DNA of 19,442 nt from Acidiferrobacter sp. (GTDB taxonomy: Bacteria > Pseudomonadota > Gammaproteobacteria > Arenicellales > UBA868): the NCBI GenBank assembly GCA_002694065.1, contig NZKZ01000166.1, forward strand, positions 1-19,442, in the 5' to 3' direction. The notes under the pieces were generated by a model that was not told where the DNA came from, searched no databases, and saw only the letters and a list, made by a program, of their open reading frames with translations. Below are positions 1 to 7,483 of the stretch, in pieces (position 1 is the stretch's first letter; the number at the start of each line of letters is the position of its first letter). The translations under genes and the position numbers were made by a program.

Positions 1-610
1 CCGCCATGACTGCGCCTGCGCCGAAGACCAAGGTGAAGAGATACCGGATGTCTACTCCCAGGGCCTCCACCATTCTCCGGTTAGAGGCGCCAGCACGAAT
101 CAGCATGCCAACCCGGGTTTTGACCACCACCCAGTAAAGGCCGGCGGCAATGAGCAGGCCAACACTGATAATCAGCACGCGATAGACGGGGAAGAGAATT
201 CCAGGTAACACCGTCACCTGCCCGTTAAGTGCCTCAGGTAACGCGAACGTCAGCCCCTCAGGACCCCAGATGATGTGCACCAAGGTGTCTGCCACCAGGA
301 TCAAGCCAAAGGTCGCAAGGATCTGCTGGAGATGGTCCTCCTGATAGAGGTGGCGCACCACCAGCAATTCAACCACCACGCCGACCACCAGGGTAAGCGG
401 CAAAGCCAGCAGCGCCGCTAACAGAAACGAGTCCAACCAGAGTGTCAGCGTGGCGCAGAAAAACGCGCCGATCATGTAGAACGAGCCGTGGGCAAGATTG
501 ATGAAATCCATGATTCCAAACACCAGCGTAAGGCCGGCGGCAAGCAGGAACAGTAATACTCCCAGTTGCAGTCCGTTCAGAATCTGGATGACGAAAAGCG
601 TGCTATCCAT
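1..610 (-). CDS. livH: Branched-chain/aromatic-acid type ABC transporter permease, LivH family (3' end cut by window edge)
   Basis: Translating the minus strand from the ATG at 610 gives 203 codons with no stop before the window edge, so the C-terminal part is missing. The product is very hydrophobic, with several predicted membrane helices. Near residues 31-50 it has the stretch FGIMDFINLAHGSFYMIGAF, the N-terminal hallmark of LivH-type permeases of the HAAT (branched-chain amino acid) ABC family. About residues 164-185 match the usual cytoplasmic loop (KTRVGMLIRAGASNRRM), which contacts the ATPase. In this family LivH pairs with LivM, two ATPases and a periplasmic binding protein. The binding-protein gene lies 178 bp upstream on the same strand. 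Next to CoA ligases and box genes, the system more likely imports an aromatic acid than an amino acid; that is inference from context. The Shine-Dalgarno sequence before this ATG is weak. Confidence 0.93.
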   Translation of the reverse strand, partial: MDSTLFVIQILNGLQLGVLLFLLAAGLTLVFGIMDFINLAHGSFYMIGAFFCATLTLWLDSFLLAALLALPLTLVVGVVVELLVVRHLYQEDHLQQILATFGLILVADTLVHIIWGPEGLTFALPEALNGQVTVLPGILFPVYRVLIISVGLLIAAGLYWVVVKTRVGMLIRAGASNRRMVEALGVDIRYLFTLVFGAGAVMA

Positions 611-788
611 AATCAGATCTCAGCCCATAGCCATTCAAGAGGCAGTATCCGAACAAAAGCTCAGATCATTGAGGTGATTAATGAGAAACCTTATCGACGG
701 TGACGGTGCGTAAGTAAAACCCGACCCGGGGTGACTCACGAGAGTCACCCCGGACAGGTTGGGACTAAGTTGACAGCGTGATTGCTGT
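611..788. other. Intercistronic gap between binding protein and permease genes
   Basis: This 178-bp gap lies between two minus-strand transport genes. It holds a strong hairpin (726-753, listed separately) close to the end of the binding-protein gene. No coding sequence was recognised in it. Such gaps are common in this transporter family, where the binding protein is needed in excess over the permease. Confidence 0.6.
726..753 (-). terminator. Strong hairpin after the binding-protein gene (attenuator or partial terminator)
   Basis: A perfect 12-bp inverted repeat (CCGGGGTGACTC at 726-737, GAGTCACCCCGG at 742-753) encloses a 4-base loop. Read on the minus strand, the stem is followed within a few bases by GGGTTTTAC, a short U-rich stretch. 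It starts about 35 bp after the stop codon of the binding-protein gene and before livH. The likely role is partial termination or protection of the upstream mRNA 3' end, giving more binding protein than permease. The short T tract argues against a complete stop. Confidence 0.7.
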
Positions 789-1973
789 CTAGCTTTTACA
801 GTCAGCTACGTAGGGGTCCTGATGATTCTCGAGGACAGTATCAACAACGGTGGTTGTCCAGTTGCCATCGCTGTCTTCCACTACCTGACGCAGGTAGAAA
901 TTCTGGATCGGGAAATGGTTGTCTCCATAGCTAAAGGGGCCCCTGACCGAAGGGAAATCGGCCTTTTTCATCGCCGCACGCATACCATCCATATCGTCCA
1001 GATTTCCCCCTACCGCCTCGACGGCACTTTTGATCAGGAAAATCGAGTCATAGGACTGGGCAGCATAAAATGAAGGATAACGTCCGTACTTCTTCTTGAA
1101 GCCAGAGACAAAACGATGGTTCTGGGGCGTATCCAGATCCGGGCCCCAGAATTGAGTATTCAGGGATCCGAGGACCGCCTTCATTTTGGCTTTCTGCAAC
1201 TTGGGTAAAGCTATCGAATCTACCGTAAACACCGTATACAAAGGCAGTTTATCTGTCAGCCCAGCCTGCTCGTACTGCTTGATAAATGCACCCCCGGCTT
1301 TGCCCGGATAGAAAACAAAAATGGCCTCTGCGCCGGACGCGCTCGCTTTAGCAAGTTCTGCCGAAAAATCCAACTGTGCATCCTTACCCCACTTGGTCAT
1401 ATCCTTACCGACAATCTCCCCGGTAAAGGTGCGCTCCACCCCAGCCACCATATTCTTACCGGCTGCATAATTTGGCGCCATGACATAGAGTTTTTTGATA
1501 CCTCGTTGATTCAGTACCTCGCCCATGGCCATAGGAGTCTGATCGTTCTGCCACGATGTAGAAAAGAAATTCTTGTTACAAAGTTTGCCGGCCAACTGGG
1601 ATGGCCCAGCGTTGGAGCTGATCAGGAATTTGCCAGCGCCCAAGACCGACTTCTGCGACGCCAGTAACACGTGCGACCAGATATACCCGGCAACAAAGTC
1701 AACGTCGTCAGCCTTGATCAGTTTATCGGTAACCTGTTTTCCTGTTTCCGGCTTAAATCCATCGTCCCCGAATATCACTTCTACATCGAGTCCTCCCATC
1801 TTGCCGCCAATATCCTCAACTGCGAGGTTGACAGCATCCTGCATATCCTTGCCGATAACAGCCGCCCCGGTGGTAAGCGTCGTCACGAAGCCGATTTTGA
1901 CCTTGTCCGCGGCGCTGACAGGTAAAGTCAGCAATGCTGCAACAACCGACAGTAAAGCGATGCGAAGTTTCAT
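789..1973 (-). CDS. Periplasmic substrate-binding protein of an ABC transporter (HAAT family, probable aromatic-acid binder)
   Basis: The 394-residue product starts with a clear Sec signal peptide (MKLRIALLSVVAALLTLPVSA, cleavage near residue 21-22). The mature protein then begins DKVKIGFVTTLTTGAA, as in type-I periplasmic binding proteins of the LivK/HAAT family. Full length fits the family (about 370-400 residues). Cys132 (in KLCNKNF) and Cys392 near the C-terminus (ADCKS) are the two cysteines visible in the mature part and could form a disulfide. The segment around residues 118-145 (SSNAGPSQLAGK...) resembles binding proteins found beside aromatic degradation genes. A good Shine-Dalgarno (AAGGAGG at about 1981-1987, minus strand) precedes the ATG. 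With the downstream permease it would capture the substrate in the periplasm. A branched-chain amino acid ligand cannot be excluded from sequence alone. Confidence 0.92.
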   Translation of the reverse strand: MKLRIALLSVVAALLTLPVSAADKVKIGFVTTLTTGAAVIGKDMQDAVNLAVEDIGGKMGGLDVEVIFGDDGFKPETGKQVTDKLIKADDVDFVAGYIWSHVLLASQKSVLGAGKFLISSNAGPSQLAGKLCNKNFFSTSWQNDQTPMAMGEVLNQRGIKKLYVMAPNYAAGKNMVAGVERTFTGEIVGKDMTKWGKDAQLDFSAELAKASASGAEAIFVFYPGKAGGAFIKQYEQAGLTDKLPLYTVFTVDSIALPKLQKAKMKAVLGSLNTQFWGPDLDTPQNHRFVSGFKKKYGRYPSFYAAQSYDSIFLIKSAVEAVGGNLDDMDGMRAAMKKADFPSVRGPFSYGDNHFPIQNFYLRQVVEDSDGNWTTTVVDTVLENHQDPYVADCKS

Positions 1974-2200
1974 TCTTCTTCCTCCTTGCTCCTTGAATAT
2001 CCACCCTCTATGCAGGCGGTGTTTGTGTTTACAAAACCTCTTCCGGGAGTGTCGCCCTCTCTAATCAATGCGGGGACTCAACTCCCGAAAGTGGAGTTTC
2101 TACATGCTGGATAGCGTAAGACTTTAACGGCGTCGCTGAAGCACTGCAACAGGGTCCAGCAAGCCTGAGGTCGGCCCCGGTCGCTCAGAAATCCAGGCTG
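1974..2200. other. Intergenic region between hydrolase and binding-protein genes
   Basis: This 227-bp stretch separates the alpha/beta hydrolase stop from the binding-protein start, both on the minus strand. It contains the strong Shine-Dalgarno of the downstream gene and a long-loop inverted repeat (CGGGAGT at 2044-2050, ACTCCCG at 2081-2087). On the minus strand the repeat is followed by AGAGGTTTTG. That could be a weak terminator of the ligase operon or a regulatory site. No convincing promoter hexamers were found, although a separate promoter for the transport genes would be expected here. Confidence 0.45.
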
Positions 2201-2995
2201 TCACGAGCAAAGTGAGAAAGACCGGAGAAATCTGCAGCAGGCAGCCAGCGTCGCATCTGGCTGGTCGCGGTATACCGCATGACCACAGTCCACAAATATG
2301 TCGCGTCGACAAGGTCCCCGGACCCCGGATTCGATAGCCTGCAGCTGAGCTTCTGTTCCATATTGATCTTGATCCCCCTGAAGCATCAGCACAGGCGCGG
2401 TAATCTTGGGAAGAAAATACTCGATGTTCCACTGACGAAAATCGGCATGAAGCCAGATATCGTTCCAGCCCCAGAAGGTCTGATCGACTGAATCACCGTG
2501 GTACCGCGCAAGGCGCTCTGGCAAGTCAGTACTGCAATACAGTTTTGCCGCCTCTCTGATACTCGTGATGCTGAGCAACTCAACAAACACATGCGGCGCC
2601 AACAGGATTAGGGCCTTGATCCGGGCGCCTACTTCACTACCGGCATGAATCAACGAAATCGATCCGCCATCACTATGGCCCACTAAAACGGCTGACTGAA
2701 TACCGAAAGCGTCCAGCACTTCTGGAAGCACCTGCTGTGCTTCGTTGTGCATATAGTCCGTGCGCCGCGGCAAAATGGCGGGATCCGATCCACCATAGCC
2801 AGCCCGACTGTAATTCAGGGCACCCAGGCCAGTAGCCCCGGCGAGTTGTTCCGGGAAATTACGCCACATTTGCACACACCCCAGACCTTCATGCAGGAAC
2901 ACCAAGGTCGGCGCAGAGGCCGAGGGCGGAGGCCCCAGCCACTGGTACTCCAAGTCACAGCCCTGGATCTCAATCTTGCCGATACCCTCAGACAC
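2201..2995 (-). CDS. Alpha/beta hydrolase (serine hydrolase fold) of the aromatic catabolic operon
   Basis: The 264-residue protein has the alpha/beta-hydrolase order of motifs. An oxyanion-side HEGLG lies at residues 35-39, and the nucleophile elbow GHSDG at 106-110 gives Ser108 as nucleophile. An acidic candidate is in GDQDQYGT (Asp208 or Asp210), and the catalytic His239 is in DCGHAVY. No signal peptide is visible, so it should be cytoplasmic. The start is a GTG at 2995, only two bases after the stop codon of the upstream CoA ligase, so translation is probably coupled; no strong Shine-Dalgarno is seen. In this context it may hydrolyse a stray CoA thioester, a lactone arising from ring-opening intermediates, or an ester precursor of the aromatic acid. 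The exact substrate cannot be read from the sequence. Confidence 0.9.
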   Translation of the reverse strand: MSEGIGKIEIQGCDLEYQWLGPPPSASAPTLVFLHEGLGCVQMWRNFPEQLAGATGLGALNYSRAGYGGSDPAILPRRTDYMHNEAQQVLPEVLDAFGIQSAVLVGHSDGGSISLIHAGSEVGARIKALILLAPHVFVELLSITSIREAAKLYCSTDLPERLARYHGDSVDQTFWGWNDIWLHADFRQWNIEYFLPKITAPVLMLQGDQDQYGTEAQLQAIESGVRGPCRRDIFVDCGHAVYRDQPDATLAACCRFLRSFSLCS

Positions 2996-2997
2996 GG

Positions 2998-4605
2998 CTA
3001 AGGGCCAGATTGCTCACGTAGGCAGTAACGCCGCACCTTGCCAGTTGCGGTACGAGGCAGAACATCCAGAAATTCGATCGAGCGAGGATACTTGTATGGC
3101 GCCAAGTGTTCGCGCGCAAAGCGCTTCAACGTCTCCGCTGCATCGTCGCCAGTTCGCGTCGGATCTTTAAGCACAACAAAAGCCTTCGGCTTGATCAAAC
3201 CTCCCGCGTCTGGGTGCCCCACCACAGCACACTCGGCGACCAGGGGATGCTGAATCAACAGCGATTCAAGCTCAAAAGGCGAGACCCAAATGCCTCCAAC
3301 CTTAAGCATATCGTCACTTCTTCCGCAGTAACGATAGGTGTGGTCTGGGCCAAGAAAAAACTGATCACCCGTCCGCGTCCAACGCCCGACAAAGGTCTGA
3401 ACACTCTGTGCCCGACGGTTCCAGTAACCCGCACCCGCACTGGGTCCTGCTACCATCAATTCGCCTGCTTCACCCGGCGCCACCTCTTTCCCGGCATGAT
3501 CCACCAACTTGATCTCGTATCCGGGCACAGCAACACCCGTCGAACCGTAACGGACCTCTCCCGGCTGATTACTGAGAAAGGTCTGCAGCATTTCGGTAGT
3601 GCCCAAGCCGTCGATTAACTCACGACCGGACAGCGTCTGCCATTGCCGTCCAATTTGCTCTGGAAGCGGCTCACCGGCAGATAAGTACAGGCGCACTGCC
3701 GCGAGACAACTTGCCTCATCGACCCCAGGGAGCGCTAAGAGATTGTGGTATATCGTGGGCACACCACAAAATACCGTGGGGCGGTGCTGATCAATAACAC
3801 TTAACACATTCTCAGGCGTTGGCCTGCATGCGCTGACAATTGAAGTTGCCCCGACCGAGAATGGGAAAGTCATACTATTTCCCAGGCCATAGGCAAAAAA
3901 CATTTTTGCTGCAGAAAAGATGCGATCGGACGAACCGATACGCAGCACTCTCTGACCATACAGTACTGCGGTCTGTATCGGACTTCGATGCAGGTGTACC
4001 ACGGCTTTGGGAACGCCAGTCGAACCCGAGGTATAAAGCCAGAATGCCGCATCGTCAGCGGTGGTCTCAGCGGCTTCAAGCACCGCCGGTGCTGCCGCCA
4101 TCAGCTTCGTCAGATCACCGGCGCCGGCCTGGCTGGCACCTGCCGTCAGCAGCCGGCAGGGAAAGTTTTGGTTAATGACCGTGCTTTGAAAGTGCATCTC
4201 CCCCTTGAGATCAGATACCACTACTCGCGGTCGGCTATCACGGAGCAGGCCGTTGTAATCGTCCCGAGTTAACGCCGGATTGACGGGAACCGGCACAGCT
4301 CCGATCTTCACTGCGCCCCAGAACACGGACACAAAATCGATGCCGCCATCGAGGCACAGCAGAACCCTTTGCTCTATCCCCGCACCCGCTTGACGCAAGA
4401 CGTGGCCGGCCTGATTGACCCGCTGACACAGTTCCCGGTAGGTATAACGCCCACTGTCATCGATCAACGCAATCTGTTCGCCGCGTCCTTCGACTACATT
4501 CCGATCAATAAACTCCAGCGCCGCGTTATAGCGCCGGGGCACCGCTATCTGCAGTGGATCAGACGCAGCAGGGATTCGTGCAAACGGGTCCGCGCGATCA
4601 TTCAT
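2998..4605 (-). CDS. Benzoate-CoA ligase family protein, diverged copy A
   Basis: The 535-residue adenylate-forming enzyme (ANL superfamily) matches the benzoate-CoA ligase family over its full length. The P-loop YTSGSTGVPK is at residues 191-200, FFAYGLGN near 236, GLGTTE near 333-338, and TGD at 412-414. The hinge RSDDMLKVGG is at 429-438, and the catalytic lysine Lys523 is in TATGKVRR. It should convert an aryl carboxylate, ATP and CoA to the aryl-CoA, AMP and PPi. It differs from copy B (5903-7483) at informative places. The P-loop is followed by Ala instead of Gly (PKA versus PKG). The acid-pocket segment reads TEMLQTF, where copy B and classical benzoate ligases have TEMLHIF. These changes suggest another aromatic acid as substrate; this is inference. 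The ATG at 4605 has only a weak Shine-Dalgarno. The alpha/beta hydrolase gene follows after two bases. Confidence 0.93.
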   Translation of the reverse strand: MNDRADPFARIPAASDPLQIAVPRRYNAALEFIDRNVVEGRGEQIALIDDSGRYTYRELCQRVNQAGHVLRQAGAGIEQRVLLCLDGGIDFVSVFWGAVKIGAVPVPVNPALTRDDYNGLLRDSRPRVVVSDLKGEMHFQSTVINQNFPCRLLTAGASQAGAGDLTKLMAAAPAVLEAAETTADDAAFWLYTSGSTGVPKAVVHLHRSPIQTAVLYGQRVLRIGSSDRIFSAAKMFFAYGLGNSMTFPFSVGATSIVSACRPTPENVLSVIDQHRPTVFCGVPTIYHNLLALPGVDEASCLAAVRLYLSAGEPLPEQIGRQWQTLSGRELIDGLGTTEMLQTFLSNQPGEVRYGSTGVAVPGYEIKLVDHAGKEVAPGEAGELMVAGPSAGAGYWNRRAQSVQTFVGRWTRTGDQFFLGPDHTYRYCGRSDDMLKVGGIWVSPFELESLLIQHPLVAECAVVGHPDAGGLIKPKAFVVLKDPTRTGDDAAETLKRFAREHLAPYKYPRSIEFLDVLPRTATGKVRRYCLREQSGP

Positions 4606-4648
4606 GGCGTCATCTGACGGAAGTATCTAGACGCGTCCTATTATCCGA

Positions 4649-5854
4649 CTATCCGACCCGTTCCAACACCAGTGCCGATCCCTGCCCCACACCCACACAC
4701 ATGGTGCACAAACCGTAGCGGCCCTGCTGACGTACGAGCTGATTGAGCGCTGTGGTGACCAGCCGGGCGCCGCTCATCCCGAGCGGATGACCGAGCGCAA
4801 TAGCCCCGCCATTGGGATTGACTCTTTCGGCATCATCTTTCAGTTGCAATTTGCGCATCACGGCCAATACCTGGGCGGCAAACGCCTCGTTAATCTCAAT
4901 CACATCCATCTGCTCCAGCGTCAGGCCCGTTTGCGAGAGCACCTGATGCACAGCAGGCACCGGACCCATTCCCATCAGTCTTGGCAGCACCCCAGCGCTG
5001 GCCATCCCAAGGACCCGGGCCCGAGGCTGAAGATTGTGATGTTTGGCTGCCGCTTCGGAAGCCACAATCATGGCGCAGGCACCATCATTGATGCCTGCCG
5101 CATTACCGGCAGTCACGCTGCCACCCTCGCGGAACGGTGCAGGCAAGGCGCTGAGATCCTCAAGTTCGGTGTTTGGGCGGGGATGTTCATCGCAATCTAC
5201 GACGGTCGGCTGACCGCGCCGCTGCGGCACGGTAACTGGTATCAACTCCTGGGCCAGTGCGCCGCTTGAGATCGCGGCACCCGCCCGCTGCTGACTACGC
5301 CACGCAAAAGCATCCTGATCTGCCCGTGATATTCCGTACTCACTGGCGACGTTCTCGGCGGTCTCTGGCATGGAATCGGTTCCATAAAGCCGTTGCATCT
5401 GCGGGTTGATAAAGCGCCAACCTATCGTCGTATCGTAGATCTCCGCCTGACGACTGAAGGGCGTTGTGGCTTTAGGCATCACCAGCGGTGCCCGCGACAT
5501 GGACTCCACACCCCCAGCGACCAGCCACTGCGCCTCACCGGTGCGGATAGCCCGTGCAGCCTGGCCAACCGCCTCCAGACCCGAGGCGCACAATCGATTA
5601 AAGGTCACACCCGGTACATTTTCTGGCAAACCCGCCAACAACGCGGCCATTCGCGCAACATTGCGATTGTCCTCCCCGGCCTGATTGGCGCAACCATAAA
5701 AAACGTCCTCGAGTGCTGTCCAGTCAGCATCGGGGTTGCGCTCCATCAAGGCCCTGATGGGCGCCGCTCCTAGGTCATCTGTGCGGACGGATGCCAATGC
5801 GCCGCCGTAACGACCAATCGGGGTGCGCACCGCATCGCAGATATAGGCTTCCAT
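4649..5854 (-). CDS. pcaF: Acetyl-CoA C-acyltransferase, probable 3-oxoadipyl-CoA thiolase (PcaF/PaaJ type)
   Basis: The product is a complete thiolase of about 401 residues. Numbered from the ATG at 5854, the nucleophilic Cys89 lies in NRLCASGLEA, NEAFAAQ at about 322-328, His356 in GHPLGMSG, and the acid/base Cys386 in CTMCVGVGQG. The opening EAYICDAVRTPIGRYGGALA closely resembles PcaF/PaaJ thiolases, which cleave 3-oxoadipyl-CoA to succinyl-CoA and acetyl-CoA. That is the last step of the box, phenylacetate and beta-ketoadipate routes. Start choice: the frame stays open upstream to a TTG at 5878, and a second ATG is at 5857. The family N-terminus and a GAG six bases upstream favour 5854. 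The gene lies between the two CoA ligases on the same strand, 43-48 bp from each, consistent with one operon. Confidence 0.92.
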   Translation of the reverse strand: MEAYICDAVRTPIGRYGGALASVRTDDLGAAPIRALMERNPDADWTALEDVFYGCANQAGEDNRNVARMAALLAGLPENVPGVTFNRLCASGLEAVGQAARAIRTGEAQWLVAGGVESMSRAPLVMPKATTPFSRQAEIYDTTIGWRFINPQMQRLYGTDSMPETAENVASEYGISRADQDAFAWRSQQRAGAAISSGALAQELIPVTVPQRRGQPTVVDCDEHPRPNTELEDLSALPAPFREGGSVTAGNAAGINDGACAMIVASEAAAKHHNLQPRARVLGMASAGVLPRLMGMGPVPAVHQVLSQTGLTLEQMDVIEINEAFAAQVLAVMRKLQLKDDAERVNPNGGAIALGHPLGMSGARLVTTALNQLVRQQGRYGLCTMCVGVGQGSALVLERVG

Positions 5855-5902
5855 CATCAACTCGCTCGCATGTTCCAAAAATAGGCTATTCCCTGAACAG
5901 GG

Positions 5903-7483
5903 CTAATTTGTTTTCTGATTTTGCGCGCGCAACTTAAAGCGCTGAATCTTACCGGTAGCCGTCTTGGGCAGTTCGTCAACAAACTCAATCCACCGTGGAT
6001 ACTTGAAAGGTGCTAACCGATCTTTGACGAACGCCTGCAATTCGGCCACCAAGTTGGGAGAGGCCGTGACACCTTCCTGCAAAACAATCACTGCCTTGGG
6101 CTTGACCATCCCCTGATCATCCTCCTGGCCTACTACCGCTGCCTCGAGAACCCGACTCTCGCCAAGCAAGGCACTTTCCACCTCAAATGGTGATACCCAG
6201 ATTCCACTCACCTTGAGCATGTCATCCGTGCGGCCGCAATAACAGTAATAACCTTCTTCATCAAGATAGTACTTATCGCCCGAGCGGGTCCACTCACCCT
6301 GAAAGGTGTTCAGGCTTTTGTCGCGCTGATTCCAGTAACACGACGCGCTAGAGGGGCCGCAAACCAGTAATTCACCGATTTCACCGGCAAGAACCTCAAT
6401 GTCATTCTCACCCACAATCCGCAGTTCATAACCGGGAACTGGTTTACCGCTACTCCCATAGCGGATGTCGCCGGGCTGGTTGCTGAGGAAGATATGCAAC
6501 ATCTCCGTACTGCCCAGTCCGTCGAGTATCGGGACCTGAAACCGCCGCTCCCAGTCGCGACCGACCTCTTCCGGCAAGGCCTCACCTGCCGACACACACA
6601 GGCGCAACTGATCGGATACTTGACTTCGGTCGTTGCCGGCGTCCGCAAGCATCGCACCGTACAGAGTCGGCACGCCGTAGAAAATAGTCGCGGCACACTG
6701 CTTGAGCCGATCCAGAACAGCGTGAGGAGTTGGCCGCTGCGCCAATAGCACTGCCGTCGCGCCAACGTGAAACGGGAAAGACATCGCATTGCCCAAACCA
6801 TAGGCAAAGAACAGTTTGGCTGCCGAAAATACGACGTCTTCTTCACGGATACCCAGCACACCCTGGCCATACAGGTGGGCTGTCTGTACCAAATCAGAAT
6901 GACGGTGAACCGCCCCCTTAGGGGTGCCGGTGGAGCCAGAGGTGTAAAGCCAGAATGCCGTGTCATCACAGGTCGTGGAAGCCGGCTGAGTCATAGGTGA
7001 ACTTGTCGCCAGCAGGTCATCCAGACTCCGGTGATCATGGCTCTCACTGCCCGACACGATTACCTGCTCAAGCAATCCGTGCTGATCCAGGTGCCTGGCG
7101 AATCCATCGTAAAGTGCCGAACTCACCACCAGTGCACGGGCGCGGCTGTCATCCAGCAAATAGGCGTAGTCCTGCTGGGTTAGCAGTGTGTTGACCGGCA
7201 CCGGAACCAATCCCGCCTTTATCGCTCCCCAGAATACTGTGGGGAAATCGATGGTATCAAGCAGGCACAAGAGCACACGCTGTTCGGGCTCCAAACCGAG
7301 TTGCAGAAGGGCGCCCGCAGCGCGGTTAACCCTCTCGGCAAGCTGAGCGTAGGTGTAACTGCCTTGTTCATCAATCACCGCAATTTTGGAAGCACGACCC
7401 TCATCGAGATGGCGATCAATAAAATGGGTCGCCGCGTTGTAACTGCGCGGCAATTCCAGCGGGGATAGTTGGCTGCTATTCAT
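5903..7483 (-). CDS. bclA: Benzoate-CoA ligase (canonical-looking copy B)
   Basis: The 526-residue ANL-superfamily ligase carries every benzoate-CoA ligase hallmark. The P-loop YTSGSTGTPKG is at residues 180-190, and FFAYGLGN begins at 225, so Ala227-Tyr228 fall at the pocket positions known in BadA-type ligases. GLGSTEMLHIF spans 322-332 with the pocket pair His330-Ile331. SGD is at 401-403, the hinge RTDDMLKVSG at 418-427, and the catalytic Lys512 is in TATGKIQR. It should activate benzoate, or a close analogue, to benzoyl-CoA in the cytoplasm, the entry step of the box pathway whose boxC and boxB lie across the divergent intergenic region. It is the first gene of the minus-strand block. 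An AAAGGA lies just before the ATG and a GGAG further upstream. By eye it shares roughly half its residues with copy A, suggesting an old duplication. Confidence 0.95.
   Translation of the reverse strand: MNSSQLSPLELPRSYNAATHFIDRHLDEGRASKIAVIDEQGSYTYAQLAERVNRAAGALLQLGLEPEQRVLLCLLDTIDFPTVFWGAIKAGLVPVPVNTLLTQQDYAYLLDDSRARALVVSSALYDGFARHLDQHGLLEQVIVSGSESHDHRSLDDLLATSSPMTQPASTTCDDTAFWLYTSGSTGTPKGAVHRHSDLVQTAHLYGQGVLGIREEDVVFSAAKLFFAYGLGNAMSFPFHVGATAVLLAQRPTPHAVLDRLKQCAATIFYGVPTLYGAMLADAGNDRSQVSDQLRLCVSAGEALPEEVGRDWERRFQVPILDGLGSTEMLHIFLSNQPGDIRYGSSGKPVPGYELRIVGENDIEVLAGEIGELLVCGPSSASCYWNQRDKSLNTFQGEWTRSGDKYYLDEEGYYCYCGRTDDMLKVSGIWVSPFEVESALLGESRVLEAAVVGQEDDQGMVKPKAVIVLQEGVTASPNLVAELQAFVKDRLAPFKYPRWIEFVDELPKTATGKIQRFKLRAQNQKTN

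Noticed and set aside
1573..2064. A 163-codon plus-strand open frame opposite the substrate-binding protein gene.
   Set aside because: Low-complexity serine/proline-rich translation, antisense to a gene with signal peptide and strong ribosome site.
3106..3618. A 170-codon plus-strand open frame inside ligase copy A.
   Set aside because: It is antisense to a clear, motif-complete CoA ligase and has no recognisable features.
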